From Gemmataceae bacterium (GTDB lineage: Bacteria; Planctomycetota; Planctomycetia; Gemmatales; Gemmataceae): a stretch of 64,000 nt of DNA. Numbering within the stretch: the first letter of the stretch is position 1; the number at the start of each line of letters is the position of its first letter. The stretch is from positions 528,572 to 592,571 of the forward strand of contig LR594584.1 of assembly GCA_901538445.1 (NCBI GenBank), in the 5' to 3' direction. The position numbers and the translations under genes were made by a program. A model generated the notes under the pieces. That model ran no database searches and had not been told where the DNA came from. It worked only from the letters and a program-made list of their open reading frames with translations. This document shows positions 1-8,848 of the stretch, one piece after another.

Positions 1-107
1 GCGCCGCTCGCACTCGCACTTGGCGTTGCTCGCCCGGCGGTTTCAAGCTCTAATCCTGCCCGGTGCCGCCGGACGCGGCCCGACCCGCACGCTGCAGGAC
101 GCCGAGC

Positions 108-3100
108 ATGTCAGACCCCGCCACGCCGCCCGCCCCCAGCGCGCCGCACCCCGCCGCCCGCCGCAAGTGGCGGTTCAAGCTCATCGGCCCGCTCGCCGTG
201 CTGCTCCTCGCGGTGTGGTTCGCGCCGGCCGTCGTCGCGAAGACGGCGCTCCGCAACCGCATCGCCCGGTCCGCCGCGGGCGACCTGAACGGCACCCTGG
301 ACGTCGGCGACGCCTCGCTCGGCTGGTTCTCGGACGTCGAACTCCGCGGGATCACCCTGACCGACCCGCAGGGCCGGGTCGTCGCGCACGTCCCGAAGGT
401 GAAAGTCGGCCGCACGCTCGTCTCGCTGATCCGCGACCCCGGCGACCTCGGCGAGATCGTCGTCACGGGGCCGGTCGTCGAGGTCGTCTGCGAGAGGGAC
501 ACGAGCAACCTCGAAACGGTTCTTCAGAAACTGCTCGCCGATACCTCCCCGCCATCGACCGGCCCTCGCACGCCGCTCAACCTGCGGGTGGCGGGCGGCA
601 CGCTCACGGTCCGCGACGCCGACACGGGCCGCTTCAGCGAGTTCCGCGAGATCGACGCCACGGTCACGGTTCCCGCGGCCCGGACCGAACCCGTCGCGAT
701 CAAGCTCGCCTCGAACGCGCCGGCGCGGGTGGACGTTGAGGCGTCGATCGCCGAGCCGAGCCGCGTGCGGGTCGCGACGAGCGGCTTCGCCCTGGAGGCG
801 CTCGCCCCCCTGCTCCGCCGCGCCGACCCGAAGCTCGGCGTCGCCGGCTCGCTCACCGCGGACCTCACGGTCGTTGTCGGGGCCGGGGCCGGCAGTGCTG
901 ACGGCACGCTCGGTGTGAAGGGGCTGGCGGTCACCGCCCCGGCGTTGTCCGGAGACACCCTGCGCCTCGCGAGCGCGGAACTACCGGTGCGGGCGTCGGT
1001 GAGCGGCGGCGCGCTCCGCGTCGAGCGGGCCGAGCTGACCTGCGACGTCGGCACCGCCCGGCTCGCGGGGACGTTCGACCCCGGGTCGCTCGACAAGCTC
1101 CTCGACCGGCCCGGCGTCCAGTTCGACGCGAGCGTGGACGTCGCGAAGCTCGCCGCGCTGCTGCCGAAGGTGCTCCAGGTCCGCCCGGGAACGGAGGTCC
1201 GCGAGGGCCGGGTCGCGGTGAGCGTCGCGAGCCGGGCCGACGGCGGCGGGACCGCGTGGAGCGGCAGCGTCACCACGTCGGCGCTCAAGGCGGTCCGCGG
1301 CGGGCAGGAGTTCCGCTGGGACGAGCCGCTCGCGATCGAGTTCGTGGGCCGGGCCAGGGCCGGCGAGTTGCCCACCTTCGACAAGCTCGTCTGCAAGTCG
1401 GACTTCATTGCCGTCAACGCGCAGGTGAAGCCCGACTCCGTCCGGGCCGCCGCGAACGTGTACCTCGACCGCCTCTCGGACCGGCTGTCCGAGTTCGTGG
1501 ACCTCGGCGGCGTGGAACTCGAGGGCGAGGCCGCCGCGTGGGTCGTCGCGTCCCGGAGCGCCACCAGCGACTTCAAGGCCGAGGCGAGCGTCGAGCTGAA
1601 GCGGTTCGCGTGCCTCGACCGCACCGGCAAGGGGCTCCGCGAGCCGGCGCTCAAGCTGCACCTCACCGCCACCGGGACCGCGACCGACGCCGGCCGCGTC
1701 GCCGTCTCGACCGCCAGGCTGACCGGCACCGCGGGCGGCGACGAACTCGACCTCGCCCTCCTGGAGCCGATCGCCGACGCGAAGCAACTCGCCACCGGCA
1801 AGTTCGACGCGCGGGCGTCCGGCGACCTCGGCCGCTGGAAGAAGCGAATCGGCGCGGTGGTGCCCACCCTGAACGGCTACCAGATGGGCGGCGCGGCGAC
1901 CGCCCGCGGCACGGTGCGGCTGGTGCCCGACGCGCTGCACGTCGATCAACTGTCGCTGAGCATCGAGGCCGCGAAGTTCCGGGGCGCGGGCCTGGACATC
2001 GACGAGCCGAAGATGGCGGCGGTCGCGGACCTGACGGTGAACACGAAGATCGGCACGACGACGTTCGACAACTTCACGATCACGTCGGCCCCGCTCAGCG
2101 TCGCCCGCGGCAAGCTCGTCATCGAAGCGCCCGCAACCGGGCCTACGGTGGTGTACGGCGGCGGGCCGGCGACCTCGAACCTGAACCGCCTCGGCCGCAC
2201 GCTGGGGATGTTCACCGACGCGCCCGGCCCGGCATCCATGTACGGCCGGGCCACCGGGCCGATCCAGTTCCGCTACGCCGGCGACGTGACCACGTTCAAC
2301 GGGCAACTCGACGTGGCGAACTTCGTCCTGGGGCTCCGGGCCGACCCGGCGTGGACCGAACCGACGATGCGCGTCGAGGCCGATGGCTCGTACACGCTCT
2401 CGACCGACACGGTCGCGCTCAAGGCCGCGAGCGTCGAGCGGCCCGGGCTGAAGCTGGCCGCCGCCGGGAGCATCGGCAAGTTCGAGACGACGACCGACGC
2501 GAACTTCGCCGGGACGCTCGCCTACGACCACGCCAAGCTCGGGCCGAAGCTCCGCGAGCTGCTCGGGCCGAACTTCACCGTCACGGGCTCGGGTACGAGG
2601 CCCGTCAGCTTCGCCGGAAGCCTCACGCCGCCGGTGCCGCCCGGCGCGAAGGTGCCGCCGTCGGTGTTCGCGGCCGCGACCGGCACCTTCGCCATCGGGT
2701 GGGACTCGCTCGAGACGCACGGGTTCGCGATGGGGCCGGGCGCGCTCCGGGCGAAGCTCGCGAACGGCGTCGCGCTGTTCGCACCCGTCAGCGGCACGTT
2801 CGGCGGCGGGAAGGTCGCGGTGCAACCGACGGCACGCTTCGTCCCCGCACCCGGTGAATTGACGGCCGCCAAGGGGCTCCTCGTGGACCGCGCGAAGCTG
2901 ACGCCCGCGGTGTGCGCCGGGGCCATCGGGTACGCGCTGCCGGCGGTCGCGAACTCGGGGAAGGCCGAGGGCGAGGTGTCGTTCGTGCTCGACGAGAACC
3001 GGGTGCCGCTGAACGACCCGCAAAAGGCCACGGTCCGCGGGAACCTGATCGTCCACAAGGCGACGGTCACCGGCGGGCCGGTCGTCACGGAGGTCGCGAA

Positions 3101-3548
3101 GCTGCTCGGGGCCGACAGCGGGACCATGACGCTCGCGAACGAGCAGACGGTGCCGGTCCGGGTCGAGCGGGGCCGGGTGTTCCACGAGAACTTGCAGATC
3201 AAGATCGGCGGCTACATCATCAGGACGACCGGCTCGGTCGGGTTCGACAACACGCTCGACCTCGTGGCCGACGTACCGATCCCCGGCGGGCTCCCCGGGT
3301 TCAAGAACGCGCCGGCGCTCGCGAAGGCGATGACCGGCAAGCGCGTCACGGTGCCGATCAAGGGGACGCTCGCGGCCCCGGCGCTGGACCAGAAGCAGTT
3401 CCAGGCGGCCGTCGCGAAGCTCGCCCAGAGCGTCGCGAAGGAGGTCGGCCAGGCCGCGCTCCAGAAGGAACTGGACAAGGCGTTCCCCGGGCTCATCCCG
3501 CCGGGCAACACCGGCGGCAGCGTGTTCTTCCCGTTCCAGCGGAAGTGA
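108..3548 (+). CDS. AsmA/TamB-like membrane-anchored protein
   Basis: About 1146 residues. A basic N-terminus is followed by one hydrophobic segment (roughly residues 22-42), then a very long, repetitive, beta-rich periplasmic-type region with many short Gly/Val/Ala/Thr strands. This is the architecture of AsmA/DUF748/TamB-like proteins, thought to bridge the envelope and move lipids or help assemble outer-membrane components. The ATG at 108 is preferred because the residues upstream of it in the same frame look non-coding and the transmembrane anchor then sits where the family has it. The C-terminal part contains the usual glycine/valine-rich AsmA-like stretch. It has no obvious partner; the next gene starts 63 bases downstream. 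Function is inferred from architecture, not a specific motif. Confidence 0.72.
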   Translation: MSDPATPPAPSAPHPAARRKWRFKLIGPLAVLLLAVWFAPAVVAKTALRNRIARSAAGDLNGTLDVGDASLGWFSDVELRGITLTDPQGRVVAHVPKVKVGRTLVSLIRDPGDLGEIVVTGPVVEVVCERDTSNLETVLQKLLADTSPPSTGPRTPLNLRVAGGTLTVRDADTGRFSEFREIDATVTVPAARTEPVAIKLASNAPARVDVEASIAEPSRVRVATSGFALEALAPLLRRADPKLGVAGSLTADLTVVVGAGAGSADGTLGVKGLAVTAPALSGDTLRLASAELPVRASVSGGALRVERAELTCDVGTARLAGTFDPGSLDKLLDRPGVQFDASVDVAKLAALLPKVLQVRPGTEVREGRVAVSVASRADGGGTAWSGSVTTSALKAVRGGQEFRWDEPLAIEFVGRARAGELPTFDKLVCKSDFIAVNAQVKPDSVRAAANVYLDRLSDRLSEFVDLGGVELEGEAAAWVVASRSATSDFKAEASVELKRFACLDRTGKGLREPALKLHLTATGTATDAGRVAVSTARLTGTAGGDELDLALLEPIADAKQLATGKFDARASGDLGRWKKRIGAVVPTLNGYQMGGAATARGTVRLVPDALHVDQLSLSIEAAKFRGAGLDIDEPKMAAVADLTVNTKIGTTTFDNFTITSAPLSVARGKLVIEAPATGPTVVYGGGPATSNLNRLGRTLGMFTDAPGPASMYGRATGPIQFRYAGDVTTFNGQLDVANFVLGLRADPAWTEPTMRVEADGSYTLSTDTVALKAASVERPGLKLAAAGSIGKFETTTDANFAGTLAYDHAKLGPKLRELLGPNFTVTGSGTRPVSFAGSLTPPVPPGAKVPPSVFAAATGTFAIGWDSLETHGFAMGPGALRAKLANGVALFAPVSGTFGGGKVAVQPTARFVPAPGELTAAKGLLVDRAKLTPAVCAGAIGYALPAVANSGKAEGEVSFVLDENRVPLNDPQKATVRGNLIVHKATVTGGPVVTEVAKLLGADSGTMTLANEQTVPVRVERGRVFHENLQIKIGGYIIRTTGSVGFDNTLDLVADVPIPGGLPGFKNAPALAKAMTGKRVTVPIKGTLAAPALDQKQFQAAVAKLAQSVAKEVGQAALQKELDKAFPGLIPPGNTGGSVFFPFQRK

Positions 3549-3570
3549 CCGCACGGGCGGCGTGCGGGCG

Positions 3571-3604
3571 CTCGGGTTTCGTGCTACCATGGCCGGAACC
3601 CGAG
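3571..3604. repeat. 8-bp inverted repeat just before the MoxR operon
   Basis: CTCGGGTT (3571-3578) and AACCCGAG (3597-3604) are perfect inverted copies separated by 18 bases. The right arm ends seven bases before the ATG at 3612. It could form a hairpin near the first ribosome binding site of the MoxR/vWA operon, or be an operator; neither is shown. Confidence 0.4.
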
Positions 3605-3611
3605 ACGCACC

Positions 3612-4244
3612 ATGCCGACGTTCCGCGACTGGCTCGAACGCACCCTCTCGCGCGGCGAGTCCGTTCTGGACGCGCCGCCCGCCCTGCTCCCGGCAGACCA
3701 CGCCGACGTTGACGACCTGCTGCGCGCCGCGTTCGCCACGCACGCCCTCGATGTCGCCGGACCCTCGCTGGAGTTCGACGCCACAACCGCACGCGAGGCA
3801 GCGCTCGCGCTGGCACGGGCGTGCTGGTTCCTCGTGCGGCCGCCGGAAGACACGTCCCCCGTCAAGCTGCTGCTGACCGCGAGCCCAACGCCCGCCGCGC
3901 ACCTCTCGGCCGACGTCTCGCTACGGCTTTTGCCCGCCGTCCACCGCCGCGCCAGTCGCCGCGAACCCGGCGGCGACCTCGCGCGTCAGATCGAAGCTCT
4001 ACTACGTCAATGGCCGCTCTCGGGGGTGCTGGCCGACCTCGAGGGTGCGCCAACGACCGCCCCGGAGTTCGGCGGCCACGCCGGGCTGCAACTCCTCTAC
4101 GCCGAGCGGCTCGCGGCGACCGGCGGCCGTGTCGGTTGGGTGCCTGTCTCGTCACCGGCGAGGGACCGGGCCGAGCGGGTCTATCATGGGTTGGGGAAGC
4201 CGCTGCCCGCCGCACCACCCGAGGAGCCGGAGCCACATGCCTGA
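3612..4244 (+). CDS. First gene of the MoxR-vWA-beta-propeller operon, accessory (bpX-type) protein
   Basis: A 210-residue soluble protein with no signal peptide and no catalytic motif I recognise. It is alpha/beta in character (an N-terminal 'FRDWLERTL' helix, a central Ala/Leu-rich helix, then alternating strands). Its position directly upstream of a MoxR ATPase, with an 8-bp overlap, matches the small accessory 'bpX' proteins that accompany MoxR-vWA-beta-propeller ternary systems. The bpX assignment is from context; the sequence alone would be called hypothetical. The stop codon TGA lies inside the MoxR start region, so translation of the two is probably coupled. Confidence 0.7.
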   Translation: MPTFRDWLERTLSRGESVLDAPPALLPADHADVDDLLRAAFATHALDVAGPSLEFDATTAREAALALARACWFLVRPPEDTSPVKLLLTASPTPAAHLSADVSLRLLPAVHRRASRREPGGDLARQIEALLRQWPLSGVLADLEGAPTTAPEFGGHAGLQLLYAERLAATGGRVGWVPVSSPARDRAERVYHGLGKPLPAAPPEEPEPHA

Positions 4245-5373
4245 CGCCCCCGCGGACCGCCTCCGCCAGTACGCGACCGACGCCCTGAAGGGCCGGTTCG
4301 TCGGCCGCGACGAGGTGATCGACCTGATCGCGCTCGCCGTGGTCGCGGGCGAGCACCTGTTCCTGTACGGCCCGCCCGGCACGGCCAAGTCGCTGCTCGT
4401 CCGCGAGTTCGCCGGGGCCGTGCGGTGCCGGTACTTCGAGTACCTCCTCACGCGGTTCTCGGAGCCGAACGAACTGTTCGGGCCGGTCGATCTCGCGCGG
4501 CTCCGCGAGGGCACGGTCGCGACGGTCACCACCGGGATGCTGCCCGAGGCCGAGTTCGCGTTCCTCGACGAGCTGTTCAACGCCAACAGCGCGATCCTCA
4601 ACAACCTCCTGACCGTGCTGAACGAGCGGGTCTACCGCCGCGGGGCCGAGACGCACCGGCTCCCGCTCCTCAGCGTGTTCGCCGCGTCGAACCACCTCCC
4701 CGAGGACGACGCGCTCCAGGCGCTGTTCGACCGGTTCCTGCTCCGGTGCAAGGTGGACGCGCTGCCGGCGGCGCAGCTCCCGGGGCTGCTGGCCGCGGGG
4801 TGGGCCATCGAGCGCGACGGCCGGCACCGCTCCGACAACCCCAACGCCCCGACCGCCGACGACCTCCGCGACCTCGCCCGCCGCACGAAGGCGGTGGACC
4901 TCGCGGCCGTGCTGGAACCCTACGCCGACGCCGTCACGAAGGTCCGCGACCTCGGCGTCGCGCTCTCGGACCGCCGGGCGGTGAAGGTGCTGAAGCTGGT
5001 CGCGGCGTCGGCGGTGATGTGCGGCCGGACCGCGGCGAACCCGTCGGACCTGTGGGTGCTGAGGTACGTCTGGGACCGGGCCGAGCAGATCGGGCCGCTC
5101 GGGACGCTCGTGTCGGGCGTCCTCGAACGCGCCGCGGACGCCGACCGGCCGCACGCCCGCGCCCGCCGGCCCGAATCGGTCGATGCCGAGGCGCTCGCGG
5201 GGGAGCTGGAGGCCGCCGACCGCGAACTTGCGACCGGGTTGAAGCTCGTCGAGTTGGCCCGGCTCCGCGAGCGGGTGCAGGCCGTCTCCGATCGCGCGTC
5301 GTGGGTCGCCGACTCGGCCGCACGCTCGCACCTCCTCGGCCGCTCCGCGAAGTTGCTGGAGAAACTCGGATGA
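4237..5373 (+). CDS. MoxR-family AAA+ ATPase
   Basis: 378 residues. It shows Walker A GPPGTAKS at residues 45-52 and Walker B with D111-E112 in 'FAFLDELF', followed by the MoxR-typical 'LNNLLTVLNERVYRRG' helix and a sensor-1 region ('SVFAASNHLPEDD'). MoxR ATPases are AAA+ chaperone-like enzymes that work with a von Willebrand A partner to remodel or insert cofactors into target complexes. The vWA partner is encoded two genes downstream. The C-terminal ~100 residues ('ELEAADRELATGLKLVELARLRERV') look like a helical lid or coiled coil. The ATG at 4237 overlaps the previous gene by 8 bp, and the TGA overlaps the next ATG (ATGA). Confidence 0.93.
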   Translation: MPDAPADRLRQYATDALKGRFVGRDEVIDLIALAVVAGEHLFLYGPPGTAKSLLVREFAGAVRCRYFEYLLTRFSEPNELFGPVDLARLREGTVATVTTGMLPEAEFAFLDELFNANSAILNNLLTVLNERVYRRGAETHRLPLLSVFAASNHLPEDDALQALFDRFLLRCKVDALPAAQLPGLLAAGWAIERDGRHRSDNPNAPTADDLRDLARRTKAVDLAAVLEPYADAVTKVRDLGVALSDRRAVKVLKLVAASAVMCGRTAANPSDLWVLRYVWDRAEQIGPLGTLVSGVLERAADADRPHARARRPESVDAEALAGELEAADRELATGLKLVELARLRERVQAVSDRASWVADSAARSHLLGRSAKLLEKLG

Positions 5374-6098
5374 CGCCCGCCGACCGGTGGCGCGACGTCG
5401 TCGCGGCCCGCATCTCCGCCGAACACATGGACGCGCTCGCCCCCGTGCGCGACCGCAGCGGCGTTCGGGTTCACCCCGCGGCTGCGGCCGCGTGGGTGCG
5501 GTGGCCGGCCGGCAGTGCGGATGTCGTGCGGTGCCTGCTGCCGGTGCCGGGGGTGACGTTCTTCACGCACCTACGCGGCGTGTGGTCCATGCTCGGGAGC
5601 CGGTTGCCGACGTCCGACGTGCCCCCCGAGGGCGACGGTCTGCCGGTCGCTGCCGTGCTCGTTCCGGGTCGCTTCGAGGCCGCCTCCCCACGGCGCGAAG
5701 AGATTCGCCCCGCAGTCCTGGGCATCGTTCGCGGCGGCGAACCGCGGCCCGCAAGCGCCCTCGTGTGTTCGGTCGAAGTGCTGGTGCGGTGGGCCGACGT
5801 CGCGACCACGGCGGAACTCGCGGCCGTGCGTGCGGCCCGCTGCGGTGGGCGTGCGATCCTGCTCGGCCCGCGGCTCCCGTCGCTCGCCGGAGCGGTCCGG
5901 TTGTGGGGCACCGACGTGCTCGTTCCCGTGGGGTTCCGGCCCGAGCCCGAGTTGCCGCCGGCGACGCTGCGCGAGGCGTGCGGGGCCGAGGCCGACGAAC
6001 TTCTCGTTCTCGACGAGGCGCGTGCGGAGGTGGTCCCGAAGGGCGCGTTCGAGCCGCTGACGCGGGCCGGGGTGCGGCTCGGGGCGGCACAGTCATGA
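5370..6098 (+). CDS. MoxR-system accessory protein (bpX1-like)
   Basis: 242 residues with no signal peptide. It has Trp/Arg/Pro-rich strands and an internal 'VWSMLGSRLPTSDVP' region. I recognise no enzymatic motif. It starts within the MoxR stop codon (ATGA) and its own TGA overlaps the start of the vWA gene, so it is translationally coupled on both sides. In known MoxR-vWA-beta-propeller ternary systems a protein of this size sits exactly between the MoxR and vWA genes; the functional label rests on that context. It may act as an adaptor between ATPase and propeller proteins. Confidence 0.7.
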   Translation: MTPADRWRDVVAARISAEHMDALAPVRDRSGVRVHPAAAAAWVRWPAGSADVVRCLLPVPGVTFFTHLRGVWSMLGSRLPTSDVPPEGDGLPVAAVLVPGRFEAASPRREEIRPAVLGIVRGGEPRPASALVCSVEVLVRWADVATTAELAAVRAARCGGRAILLGPRLPSLAGAVRLWGTDVLVPVGFRPEPELPPATLREACGAEADELLVLDEARAEVVPKGAFEPLTRAGVRLGAAQS

Positions 6099-8845
6099 AC
6101 AGCCTCGACCGGGCCGACGCGTACCTCACCATCCCGCCGGCCTACGCCGAGGCGCTCGGCATCCGCTGGGGCCGCGGCCGCGACGCCATCGAGCGGCACG
6201 ACGAGAGCGTCCTCGCGTTCGCCGAGGAGCTGCGGTCGATCCTCGACGGCGTGTTCGCCGCTCCCCAGGTGCCGCCGTTCGCGTTCGTGCTCACGATCCT
6301 CGACGCGATGAAGCGCGACCGCGGCCCCGGCCTCGCACCGCTGCGGCAGGCGTTCGAGGCGACCCGCGGCGGCGTGGGCCGGCGGAACGTCGGGCTGCTG
6401 GCCGCCGAGTTGTGCCGCGGGTTGCCGGGCAGCGTCGCCGGCGTCACGACCGACGACATCGCGGCGGCGCTCCAGTGCCTCCGGATGTACGGCGAGCACG
6501 CCCGCTCCGCACCCGAGGAGCCGCCGCTCACGCCGGCCGAATTCGACCGGCACGTCGCGGCGCGCCTGGCGCGCTTCACAGACGACGACCTGAAGCAGTG
6601 GCTCACGCACGGCACCGGCCCGAGTTCGGCGCACGAGAAGCTCGCGGAGGAAGCGGAAGCGCTCCCGGCCCGGGTGGCCCGGTTGCTGGCGCTCGCCCGC
6701 AAGCGGCAGCGGCTCGTCGGCGCGGCCGTGCTGGTGCCGGCGCTCGACGCGGGGCTGACGCTGCCGCCGCGCCGCCGCTCGCCCGACGCGCCGCCTCAGG
6801 GCGGGTACTGCGACGTGACCACCCGCGGCGAGCCCGAGCAACTGCTGCCGGCTCAGTTCGCCCTCGACCCGGACGAGTTCATCCGCCGGTTCGCGTCGCG
6901 CGAACTGCTGTACTTCCAGAAGGAAGAACCGCACCAGCCGGCGCTCCCCGAGCGGGTGATCGTGCTGGACCAGGGGGTGCGGACGTGGGGCAGCGTGCGG
7001 CTCGCGCTCGCGGCGGCGGCGCTCTCGCTCCTCGCGCCGCGGGCGAAGCGCTGTGCGTCGGTCAAGCTGTACGCGACGTCGGCCCGCGGGGCGATCGACG
7101 TGACCGGCCGGGACGCCGACGCGGTCGCGCAGGTGCTCGAAGCGAGCGACCTCACGCCCGACCCGGCGGCGTGCCTTGCCCGGGTACTGCGCGACCCCGA
7201 CGCAAGCACCGGCCCCCGGGACGTGATCCTGCTGACGCACCCGCGGAGCGTTCGCGGCCTGTCGCTCGCCGACGAGCTTGCGCAGCGGCCCGGGGACCGC
7301 GTGTTCGCGCTCGCGGTAGACGACCGCGGCCGTGCCGAACTCAGCCAGTGGACCGCCGGGGGCGTCGCCACGGTCCGCACGTTCCGCGTCGACCTCGACG
7401 CCGCCGAGGCAGCGCGGCCCGAGGAGGAACTCGCCGCGCCGCGACCGATCTTTGGGGCGGTCAGCGAGTGGAGCGGGCCGGTCGAGCCGGTGCCGTTCCC
7501 GTTCCGCCCGGGGCTGGTGGCCGAGCCGCACCAGTTCGGGTTCGACGCCGACTGCGAGTGGTGCGTGGTCGCTGGCGCGAACGGCGTGCTGCACGGCCTT
7601 CCCCTCGACGGCTCGGCCCCGGAGGTGCTGCCGCGGCCGTTCCACGGCGGCACCACACTCCAGGAGGTCGACGCGGTCCTCGGCGTGACCGGCGGCGTGG
7701 TCGTGTGCGGGCGGATCGGCCCGCAGGGCGGTCGCGAGCAGATTGTAGCGCACTACGACCGGGCGTCCCGAACTGTCACGGTCCGCTCGCTCGGCGTGGC
7801 CCTCCGCGACGCGCGGTGGTACGCCTACCCCGACTTGAACTGTGTCGCGGTGCGCGCGGACACCGTCACCGGCTGCGCGCTGGACCTCGGCACGGGCGGC
7901 CGCTCGCCGGACCTCATGGGCGGGTCGTCGGAACTCGTGAGCCGCGCCCGCGTCGCCTGGGCGCGCTCTGGCATCGGCGGAACGCCGCCACACAACTTGC
8001 CTGCCGTCACCGCGTCGGTCGATCCCGCAAAGCCCACACCCGGACAGCCGTTCCTGGCGATCACACGGACCACTTGCCGGGTGCGGTGGGCCGACCCCGA
8101 CTGGCCGACGCCCTGCGAGCCGCTCAGCGACGGGAAGCCGCTGCTCGAAGGGGCGACAGTCCACCGCGCGCAACTCGCGTGGACCGTTCTGGCGCTCGCG
8201 TTGGTAAAGGGGTCGGAACGGAAGATCGTGCTGCTCCGCGGGCCGGACGGGAGCGTGATGAGCGAAGTCGCGCACCCGGCACGCAACGCCTTCGCACTCT
8301 CCGCCGACGGCCGGTTCCTCGCGCGGCGCGACGCGGTGCGGTCGGTGGTCGTGTCGGCGACCAGCGACGTGAGCCGGCCGCTCGCCACCGCCCCGCACGC
8401 GGCGCTGCACAACACACTTGATGTGCGCCTCGACGCCGAGCCGTTCCGTCTCGTCGTCGCCATCGGGACGTTCGCGCACACCTTCCGCGTCTTCAACGGC
8501 GAGTTGCGGTACGCGCTCGCGCTGGGGTGGGACAACTTCCCCGACCCGAAGGTGCCGCTTCCGGCGAGCGCCCGCACGTTCGCCCCGGTGGAGTACGACC
8601 TCGGGCGGTTCCCGGTCGGCGAGGGGGCCGCGGCCGGTCCGTGGCGGGCGGTGCTTGACCGGCTCGGGCAGGTCCTGCTGTTCGCGCGGGGCGAACTCGT
8701 CGCCGCGTTCGTCGTGCGGCGCGAGCGGGCCGCCGCGTGGCTCCCGGGCGGCGTGTTCTGGGGCACCCCGGCGCTCATCGGCGGCCCCGCGACGCCGAAC
8801 GCCGAGAAGCTGATCGGCAAGGCCATTGATTCGGCGGGGAGGTGA
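6095..8845 (+). CDS. vWA-domain plus beta-propeller protein of the MoxR system
   Basis: 916 residues. Residues 1-280 are an all-helical N-terminal region. Around 285-450 there is a von Willebrand A-like fold beginning 'RVIVLDQGVRTWG', with later strands 'ASVKLYATSA', 'DVILLTHPRS' and 'VFALAVDDRG'. About 455-916 consists of repeated four-stranded blades typical of a beta-propeller ('FGFDADCEWCVVAGANGVLH', 'HYDRASRTVTV'). The MIDAS motif is degenerate: D-Q-G in place of D-x-S-x-S, so metal-dependent ligand binding may be lost or altered. Such proteins are thought to recognise the target or scaffold the MoxR motor. It starts by ATGA overlap with the previous gene and ends three bases before the next start. 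Confidence 0.85.
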   Translation: MNSLDRADAYLTIPPAYAEALGIRWGRGRDAIERHDESVLAFAEELRSILDGVFAAPQVPPFAFVLTILDAMKRDRGPGLAPLRQAFEATRGGVGRRNVGLLAAELCRGLPGSVAGVTTDDIAAALQCLRMYGEHARSAPEEPPLTPAEFDRHVAARLARFTDDDLKQWLTHGTGPSSAHEKLAEEAEALPARVARLLALARKRQRLVGAAVLVPALDAGLTLPPRRRSPDAPPQGGYCDVTTRGEPEQLLPAQFALDPDEFIRRFASRELLYFQKEEPHQPALPERVIVLDQGVRTWGSVRLALAAAALSLLAPRAKRCASVKLYATSARGAIDVTGRDADAVAQVLEASDLTPDPAACLARVLRDPDASTGPRDVILLTHPRSVRGLSLADELAQRPGDRVFALAVDDRGRAELSQWTAGGVATVRTFRVDLDAAEAARPEEELAAPRPIFGAVSEWSGPVEPVPFPFRPGLVAEPHQFGFDADCEWCVVAGANGVLHGLPLDGSAPEVLPRPFHGGTTLQEVDAVLGVTGGVVVCGRIGPQGGREQIVAHYDRASRTVTVRSLGVALRDARWYAYPDLNCVAVRADTVTGCALDLGTGGRSPDLMGGSSELVSRARVAWARSGIGGTPPHNLPAVTASVDPAKPTPGQPFLAITRTTCRVRWADPDWPTPCEPLSDGKPLLEGATVHRAQLAWTVLALALVKGSERKIVLLRGPDGSVMSEVAHPARNAFALSADGRFLARRDAVRSVVVSATSDVSRPLATAPHAALHNTLDVRLDAEPFRLVVAIGTFAHTFRVFNGELRYALALGWDNFPDPKVPLPASARTFAPVEYDLGRFPVGEGAAAGPWRAVLDRLGQVLLFARGELVAAFVVRRERAAAWLPGGVFWGTPALIGGPATPNAEKLIGKAIDSAGR

Positions 8846-8848
8846 AGC

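Noticed and set aside
981..3902. Long minus-strand open frame across the AsmA-like gene
   Set aside because: Low-complexity Arg/Glu-rich translation with no ribosome site; typical antisense shadow in high-GC DNA.
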